Positions 58,641 to 64,000 of a stretch of 64,000 nt of DNA are shown in pieces (within the stretch, counting starts at the first letter, position 1; each line of letters starts with the position of its first letter). The DNA is taken from the NCBI RefSeq assembly GCF_022059845.1, contig NZ_CP091851.1, forward strand, positions 558,001 to 622,000, given 5' to 3'. This DNA is from Terrirubrum flagellatum (lineage in GTDB: Bacteria > Pseudomonadota > Alphaproteobacteria > Rhizobiales > Beijerinckiaceae). Made by a program: the position numbers and the translations under genes. A model generated the notes under the pieces. That model had not been told where the DNA came from. It saw only the letters and a program-made list of their open reading frames with translations, and made no database searches.

Positions 58641-59488
58641 GCGAGCCACGCCGCGTCGCGCTGGAGGGTCGGGAGGGCCGCGTCGGTGCGATCGAGCTCC
58701 GGCATGCAGCGCAGCAGGCCCTGCGTGTAGGGATGCTTCGCGTTCGCGAGGTCGCGCGCGTTGAGCGTCTCCATCGCTTTGCCCGCATACATCACGATGA
58801 CGCGGTCGCAGAAGGAGCCGACAAGCGAGAGATCATGGCTGATGAAGATCAGCCCCATGCCGCGCTCGCTGACGAGATCATCAAGGATCGCCAGCACCTG
58901 CATCTGCACGGTGACGTCGAGCGCCGATGTCGGCTCGTCCGCAATGAGAAGGTCAGGCTCGGCGATCAGCACCATCGCGATCATGACGCGCTGGCCCATG
59001 CCGCCGGAGACCTCGTGCGGATAGAGATCATAGACACGCTTCGGATTGCGGATGCGCACGGCGTCGAGCATTTCGAGCGCGCGCTCGCGCGCCTCGCGGC
59101 TGCTCACCTTGCGATGAGTGCGATAACCCTCGGCGATCTGGTCGCCGACTTTCATGACAGGATTGAGCGAGAATTTCGGATCCTGCATCACCATGGACAT
59201 GCGCTCGCCGCGCAACTCACGGCGTTCGTTCTGCGGCATGGTCAGAAGATCGCGCCCCATGAAATGCATGCGGTCCGCGATCACCTCGCCCGGCGGCTGG
59301 ATCAGGTCGAGAATGGCGCGGCCGGTCATGGATTTGCCGGACCCGGATTCGCCGACGATGCCAAGACGCTCGCGCCCCAGCGTGAAGGAGAGGCCGCGCA
59401 CGGCGTTCACGATGCCGGTGCGCGTGTGGAAGCGAACGCGAAGATTCTCGACTTCAAGGAGCGGCGGCTGGTCTGGAGTGTTGATCAT
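58637..59488 (-). CDS. ABC transporter ATPase (DppD/OppD-like)
   Basis: 283 aa from ATG 59488. Walker A GESGSGKSM, signature VSGGMGQRVMIAMVL and Walker B LLIADEPTSALDVT are present; the signature has GMG in place of the usual GMRQ-type. The C-terminal region (HPYTQGLLRCMPELD) is the oligopeptide-importer extension. Overlaps the permease gene by 4 bp. Confidence 0.9.
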   Translation of the reverse strand: MINTPDQPPLLEVENLRVRFHTRTGIVNAVRGLSFTLGRERLGIVGESGSGKSMTGRAILDLIQPPGEVIADRMHFMGRDLLTMPQNERRELRGERMSMVMQDPKFSLNPVMKVGDQIAEGYRTHRKVSSREARERALEMLDAVRIRNPKRVYDLYPHEVSGGMGQRVMIAMVLIAEPDLLIADEPTSALDVTVQMQVLAILDDLVSERGMGLIFISHDLSLVGSFCDRVIVMYAGKAMETLNARDLANAKHPYTQGLLRCMPELDRTDAALPTLQRDAAWLA

Positions 59489-60375
59489 TTCGCGTCCAGC
59501 ACGTCGCGCAGGCCGTCGCCCAGCAAATTGAAGCCCAGGGTGCAGAGGCAGATCGCAACGCCGGGGAAGGTTGCGACCCACCACTGATCGAAAATCTGCT
59601 CGCGGCCGGCGGAGATCATCGCGCCCCATTCCGGCAGCGGCGGCTGCGCGCCAAGGCCGAGGAAGCCAAGTCCCGCAGCGGTGAGGATAATGCCGGCCAT
59701 GTCGAGCGTGGTGCGCACGATCAGCGACGGCACGCAGATCGGCACCACGTGGCGCAGCACGATGCGCAGCCCGCTCGCGCCCTGCAATCGCACGGCGGCG
59801 ATATAGTCGGAGTTGCGGACGACCAGCGTCTCCGCGCGCGCGACGCGCGCATAGGGCGGCCAGGCCGTGAAGGCGATGGCGATCACCGCATTCTCGAGTC
59901 CGGGCCCCAACGCGGCGACGAAGGCGAGCGCGAGAATGAGGCGCGGGAAGGCGAGGAACACGTCAGTCATGCGCATGAGAATCGTGTCGACCCAGCCGCC
60001 GAAATAGCCGGCGGTCGCGCCGATCAGCAGCCCCATCGGGCCGACAGTCACGACCACGAGCAGCACAATGAAGAGCGTGATGCGCGCGCCATAGACAATG
60101 CGGCTGAAGATGTCGCGGCCAAGCGAATCCGTGCCAAGCCAGTGCGACGAGGACATCGGCTGAAGGCGGTTGGCGAGATTCTGCGCAATGGGATCATGGG
60201 TCGCGATCACAGGCGCGAAGGCCGCGACCAGCAACAGGACGACGACGATGCCGAGGCCGAGCAGCGCCAGCGGATTGGCGCGGAAGGCGAGCCATTGCCG
60301 ATAGGCCTGGCCCAGCCGCGACTGAAGCCGCGAATGCGGCTCGTCGGAAAGGAGATAGGCGCGGGCCGTGCTCAT
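59485..60375 (-). CDS. ABC transporter permease (DppC-like)
   Basis: 296 aa with about six membrane segments. The HWLGTDSLGRDIFSRIVYGARITL motif and EAA loop region (RLQGASGLRIVLRHVVPICVPSLIV) are typical of DppC-type permeases. Overlaps both neighbours by 4 bp in a compact operon. Confidence 0.9.
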   Translation of the reverse strand: MSTARAYLLSDEPHSRLQSRLGQAYRQWLAFRANPLALLGLGIVVVLLLVAAFAPVIATHDPIAQNLANRLQPMSSSHWLGTDSLGRDIFSRIVYGARITLFIVLLVVVTVGPMGLLIGATAGYFGGWVDTILMRMTDVFLAFPRLILALAFVAALGPGLENAVIAIAFTAWPPYARVARAETLVVRNSDYIAAVRLQGASGLRIVLRHVVPICVPSLIVRTTLDMAGIILTAAGLGFLGLGAQPPLPEWGAMISAGREQIFDQWWVATFPGVAICLCTLGFNLLGDGLRDVLDAK

Positions 60376-61385
60376 CGCGCCCTCGGATCGAGCGTGCGCG
60401 CGAGAATGTCAGAGATCAGATTCACGCAGATATAGACCGAGCCGACGACGATCGTGCCGCCCAGCACAGCGTTCATGTCGGCGTTGAGGAGGGAGTTAGT
60501 GATGTAACGGCCAAGGCCTGGCCAGGCGAAGATCGTCTCGGTGAGCACGGAGCCTTCGAGCAGGTTGGCGTAGGAGAGGGCGATCACCGTCATCATCGGC
60601 GCCGCGGCGTTGCGCAACGCATGCACCCAGATCACGCGCTTCTCGGAGACGCCCTTCACCCGCGCCGTGATGATGTATTGCTGCTGCAATTCGCCGAGCA
60701 TGAAGCTGCGGGTCATGCGGCTGATATAGGCAAGGCTGAAGAAGCCAAGCACCGACGCCGGCAGGATGAGATGCGAAAAGGCGTCGCGGAACGTCTCCCA
60801 TTCGCCCTGCATGGCGGAGTCGATCAGGATCACGCCGGTGACCGGCGTCACCATGTCCTGATAGGCGACGCCGACGCGGCCAGGGCCGCCGACGATTCCA
60901 AGCTTGGCGTAGAACAGCAGCAGCCCCATCAGGCCGAGCCAGAACACCGGAACGGAATAGCCGAAGAGGCCGACGACGCGCGCGATGTGATCGGGCCAGC
61001 GGCCGCTCTTCACCGCCGCCGCGACGCCCATGGGCACGCCGAGCAGCACGCCGATGATGGTGCCGAGCGTTGCGAGTTCCAGCGTCGCGGGGAAGACGAT
61101 CTTGATATCGGTCAGCACCGGGTTGGCGGTCAGAACCGAGTTGCCGAAATCGCCGCGCAGCACCTTGCCGATATAGATCGCGAACTGGCGCCAGAGTGGC
61201 TGGTCGAGACCGAGTTCGATCTTCGCCTTGGCGTAGACATCCGCCGGCGCGCGGTCGCCGACGACCGCCAGCACGGGATCGATCGGCACGACGCGCGCAA
61301 TCAGGAAGGTGACGAGCAGCAGCCCGAAGAAGGTGACGAGGATGGAGGCGATCTCGCGACCGCCGATCCGCACGTAAGTTTTCAT
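60372..61385 (-). CDS. ABC transporter permease (DppB-like)
   Basis: 337 aa from ATG 61385. Starts ISILVTFFGLLLVTFLIARVVPIDP-like, with LGLDQPLWRQFAIYIGKVLRGDFGNSV and TARVKGVSEKRVIWVHALRNAAAPMMTVIA (EAA loop). Pairs with the DppC-like subunit. The gap to the binding-protein stop is 58 bp. Confidence 0.9.
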   Translation of the reverse strand: MKTYVRIGGREIASILVTFFGLLLVTFLIARVVPIDPVLAVVGDRAPADVYAKAKIELGLDQPLWRQFAIYIGKVLRGDFGNSVLTANPVLTDIKIVFPATLELATLGTIIGVLLGVPMGVAAAVKSGRWPDHIARVVGLFGYSVPVFWLGLMGLLLFYAKLGIVGGPGRVGVAYQDMVTPVTGVILIDSAMQGEWETFRDAFSHLILPASVLGFFSLAYISRMTRSFMLGELQQQYIITARVKGVSEKRVIWVHALRNAAAPMMTVIALSYANLLEGSVLTETIFAWPGLGRYITNSLLNADMNAVLGGTIVVGSVYICVNLISDILARTLDPRAR

Positions 61386-61443
61386 GCGGGCGAGGAGAAC
61401 CCCGCCCGCACTATCAGCCGAACCGATCGGCATGGGACCGAAT

Positions 61444-63036
61444 TCAGCCCTTGGTGATGTTGGAATAGTAGTTCGTGTCGGAGTTCGGTCCGATCACGAA
61501 GCCTTCGACTCCCTTGCGGCGCGCCGCGACTTCGATCTGCTGGAACATGATGACGAAGGGCGACACCTTCTGATGTTCGCGCTCGCTCGTCTCGTAGCCT
61601 GCCGCGCGCTTCTCCGCGACCTTCTCGAGCACGAGGTCGACCGTCTGCTTGGTCATCGCCGGAATGTTCCAGGCATTGCGCCAGGCGAGCGACTTCACCT
61701 TGGCGTCGTCGGCGTTGTCAGGGTTCGAAGCGAACGCGTCGGCATTGGTGTGCGGGTCCTGATAGTCCGGGCCCCACTGGCCGATATAGATGTCATGCTG
61801 GCGAGCGCGATATTTGGTCAGCGTCTGCTTGCCGTCGCCGGGGATCAGTTCGAGCTTGATTCCCGCCTGCGCCCAGGTCGCCTGGATCGCCTGCGCGATG
61901 TCGGTGATCGGCGCGATCGAACGCACATCCATGGTGACGGTGAAGCCGTTGGCGACGCCGGCCTTGGCCAGCAGTTCCTTGCCCTTGGCGAGATCGAACT
62001 TGTAGGGCTTGTCGGCGATGGCGCCGAGGAAACCGATCGGCAGATAGGCTTCATGCGCCCTGAAAGTGCCGGCGACGATGTTCTTCTCGATCGCGTCATA
62101 ATCGACGAGCCACTTCAGCGCTTCGGCGACCTCGGGCTTCGCGAGCGAGGGATTCTTCTGGTTCAGGCCGAGATAGAGGATGTAGCCCTTATCGCCGGAC
62201 TCGACTGCGATCGCCGGGTTCGCGGAGACGGCCGCCATCTGGTCCTTCGAGAGATTGCGCGCGAAATCAACATCGCCCTTCTCAAGCAGCAGGCGCTGCG
62301 CCGCGGGCTCCGAGACATGGCGCACGATCACGCGCTTGTTCTTGGGCGCGCCGCGATACCAGTTCGGATTGGCTTCCAGCGTATATTGCTCGTTGGCGCG
62401 CCAGGCGCGCAGGATGTAAGCGCCGGACCCAGCTGAATTCTGCTTCATCCAGGCGTTGCCGTAGTCGCCGTCCTTGATGTGCTCCTTCACCACCTTGCTG
62501 TCGACGACGGCGGCGACGCCGGCTGTCATGCAGTTGAGGAAGAAGGTCGGCGCATAGGCCTTGTCGAGCGTGATCGCGATCGTGCGCTCGTCGACGACCT
62601 TCACCGTCTGGGCGATATTGTCCTTGGTGAAGCCGAACTGGGTGAGAATGAAGCCCGGTGACTTGTTGAGAACAACGGCGCGCTCGATCGAATAGGCGAC
62701 GTCTGCGGCGGTGATCGGATTACCGGAATGGAATTTCAGGCCCGGGCGCAGCTTGAAAGTGAAGGTCTTGCCGTCGTCGCTGACGGTCCAGCCTTCGGCG
62801 AGCGCGCCATAGAGCTTCGAGACGTCCTTCACGTCGAACGCGACCAGCTTGTCGTACACATTCGCCAGCGCTTCGCCGCCTGAGAATTCAAACGCCTCGG
62901 CGGGATCAAGCGAAATGATGTCGTCGATCTGTTTCGCCATGACGACCGTGTCCTTCGGCGTCTGCGCGAAGGCGGGCGAGGCCGCGAGGAAAGTCGCCGC
63001 GAAAAGGCTCGATACGAGAAGTGAAGATGGACGCAT
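61444..63036 (-). CDS. Peptide/nickel-type ABC transporter substrate-binding protein 2
   Basis: 530 aa with signal peptide (SSLLVSSLFAATFLAASPAFA). SBP family 5: DIISLDPAEAFEFSGGEALANVYDKLVAFD, LAEGWTVSDDGKTFTFKLRPGLKFHSGNPI, QWGPDYQDPHTNADAFASNPDN. First gene of the operon SBP-DppB-DppC-DppD-DppF. Paralogue of the product of 55482-57074. Ligand not predictable. Confidence 0.9.
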   Translation of the reverse strand: MRPSSLLVSSLFAATFLAASPAFAQTPKDTVVMAKQIDDIISLDPAEAFEFSGGEALANVYDKLVAFDVKDVSKLYGALAEGWTVSDDGKTFTFKLRPGLKFHSGNPITAADVAYSIERAVVLNKSPGFILTQFGFTKDNIAQTVKVVDERTIAITLDKAYAPTFFLNCMTAGVAAVVDSKVVKEHIKDGDYGNAWMKQNSAGSGAYILRAWRANEQYTLEANPNWYRGAPKNKRVIVRHVSEPAAQRLLLEKGDVDFARNLSKDQMAAVSANPAIAVESGDKGYILYLGLNQKNPSLAKPEVAEALKWLVDYDAIEKNIVAGTFRAHEAYLPIGFLGAIADKPYKFDLAKGKELLAKAGVANGFTVTMDVRSIAPITDIAQAIQATWAQAGIKLELIPGDGKQTLTKYRARQHDIYIGQWGPDYQDPHTNADAFASNPDNADDAKVKSLAWRNAWNIPAMTKQTVDLVLEKVAEKRAAGYETSEREHQKVSPFVIMFQQIEVAARRKGVEGFVIGPNSDTNYYSNITKG

Positions 63037-63298
63037 GGTGGACCCCTGTGATCGTTGGCCGGCGGCTTGGACGAATGGGGGTCTGGCTCTTGGCCGACGA
63101 CCGCGCCGCCGTCCTGGCGCCGATTGTTTTTGTATCATTCATGCCTTCGGACGGCTTTCAAGCGCTAAACACGGGCTGTCCCGCCCGCCGGATGGGCTTG
63201 AAACGCCCGTCCCGAAGGCGCCAAGCCGGTAGGGGCTGGGCCGCGCCCGCGATGTCGGCCATAATGGCCGGCCGGCGATCCGTGAACACCGACATTCC

Positions 63299-63730
63299 AT
63301 GTGGCTCAACCAGCAGACCTTCGACGCGATCCGGCTGATGGCCGAGTTGGCCTCGCGATGGCCGCAGGCTGCGAAGGCCGCCGATCTCGCCGCCGCCACC
63401 GGCATCACGCCGATGAATGTACAGAAGACGGTTCATGCGCTCGGCCGCACGGCGCTGATCGAAACCGAACGCGGCCGCTATGGCGGCGTCCGTCTCGTGC
63501 GCCCGGCCGACGCGATCACCATCGGCGAGATCGTCCGCGCCTTCGAGCCGAAGGATTGTCCGGCGAACTTTCTTGTCGCCTCCGAGCGCGACGCTGCAAT
63601 CTCAACGCTTCTCTTCCGCGCCCATCGTGGTTTCTTTCATCCGCTGGAGGCGGCCACGCTGGCCGATCTCGAACAGCCGCTGCGTCGTCAGAAGCTGGCG
63701 GCGGAAGCGGCCGGCGCCTTGCGGGCGTAG
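63299..63730 (+). CDS. Rrf2-family transcriptional regulator
   Basis: 143 aa. Winged helix with QTFDAIRLMAELA, AADLAAATGITPMNVQKTVHALGR and GRYGGVRLVRPADAITIGEIVRAFEP is the Rrf2 pattern. Iron-sulphur Rrf2 proteins such as RirA, IscR and NsrR need three conserved cysteines; only one Cys (PKDCPAN) is visible here, so cluster binding is doubtful. It converges with the haem-importer ATPase gene, overlapping by 43 bp. Confidence 0.85.
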   Translation: MWLNQQTFDAIRLMAELASRWPQAAKAADLAAATGITPMNVQKTVHALGRTALIETERGRYGGVRLVRPADAITIGEIVRAFEPKDCPANFLVASERDAAISTLLFRAHRGFFHPLEAATLADLEQPLRRQKLAAEAAGALRA

Positions 63731-64000
63731 TGCTGCGGCAGGATGAAGGGCAGATTTTCGCCGGGCAGTTCATTCAACGGCAGATCAACGGCGAATACGT
63801 CTCTGACGAGTTCGGTCGAAAGCACCTGGCCTGGCGTGCCGTCGGCGACAATGCGGCCGCCGCGCATCACCACAAGGCGGTCAGCGAAGGTCGCCGCAAG
63901 ATTGAGATCATGCAGCACTGCGATGACGCAAACGCCTTTTGCGCATTCACGCGTCGCCGCCTGCATCAAGCCGAGCTGGTGATTGAGGTCGAGGCTCGCC
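63688..64000 (-). CDS. hmuV: Haem ABC importer ATPase (HmuV-like), C-terminal part
   Basis: About 103 C-terminal residues; the frame is open to the right edge, so the N-terminus lies outside. ASLDLNHQLGL (D-loop), VIAVLHDLNLAATFADRLVVMRGGRIVADGTP with the switch histidine, and VFAVDLPL fit HmuV and related siderophore/haem ATPases. This points to an iron-acquisition locus beside an Rrf2 regulator. Confidence 0.8.
   Translation of the reverse strand, partial: ASLDLNHQLGLMQAATRECAKGVCVIAVLHDLNLAATFADRLVVMRGGRIVADGTPGQVLSTELVRDVFAVDLPLNELPGENLPFILPQHYARKAPAASAASF

Overview
The window is mostly one prophage integrated in the chromosome of a GC-rich alphaproteobacterium. I infer a member of the Hyphomicrobiales from the GcrA-type regulator, a general-stress (EcfG-like) promoter motif, a low-affinity iron permease and an Rrf2/HmuV iron locus; the genus cannot be named from this sequence. 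The prophage enters from the left edge and ends at about 51348, where the 3' half of a tRNA-Lys(CUU) gene follows the integrase. The intact tRNA and the left attachment site should therefore lie to the left of position 1.

Prophage layout. 1-2450: leftward early genes (HD phosphohydrolase, a small ORF), a secreted-protein gene and the S24 repressor, with two operator clusters. 2454-9628: rightward early operon with a Cro candidate, a coiled-coil protein, a phage sliding clamp, an MT-A70 methylase, a DnaA domain-IV protein, a RusA resolvase, replication and regulatory proteins including a GcrA homologue, and a Dam methylase that appears frameshifted at a G7 tract. 9629-11985: a three-gene cargo island with a TIGR04255-like protein. 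11978-17257 (minus strand): ten small accessory genes, an HTH protein and a HerA-like ATPase, arranged as five translation-coupled groups, each headed by the same hairpin plus Shine-Dalgarno element. A repressor operator sits at the head of this operon. 17831-26299: head genes of lambda type (Z-like, Nu1-like, GpA terminase, portal, GpW, S49 protease with scaffold, decoration, GpE capsid, joining protein). 26299-41821: P2-like contractile tail (V, W/gp25, J, I, fibres, sheath, tube, E/E' with -1 frameshift, tape measure, U, X, D). 41818-46051: further receptor-binding or adhesin proteins. 46125-46904: a minus-strand orphan gene. 47068-49148: lysis cassette (holin-like, SAR endolysin, Rz/Rz1, two membrane proteins). 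49957-51291: tyrosine integrase.

Host DNA from about 51349: a zinc metalloprotease-like gene, an iron permease family gene, a membrane diguanylate cyclase, a stress-promoter-linked small protein, a secreted Cys-rich protein, a peptide-type ABC transporter (two homologous binding proteins, two permeases, two ATPases), a nitrobindin-like protein, an Rrf2 regulator and the C-terminal part of a haem-importer ATPase.

The most unusual signals are regulatory. First, a five-copy start-associated hairpin divides the accessory operon into modules. Second, a pair of matching two-hairpin RNA leaders (GNRA or UUCG tetraloop, then a terminator-like stem and U-tract, then the RBS) lies immediately upstream of only the capsid and sheath genes. 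Third, six copies of one 15-bp operator link three promoters, one of them about 15 kb from the repressor.
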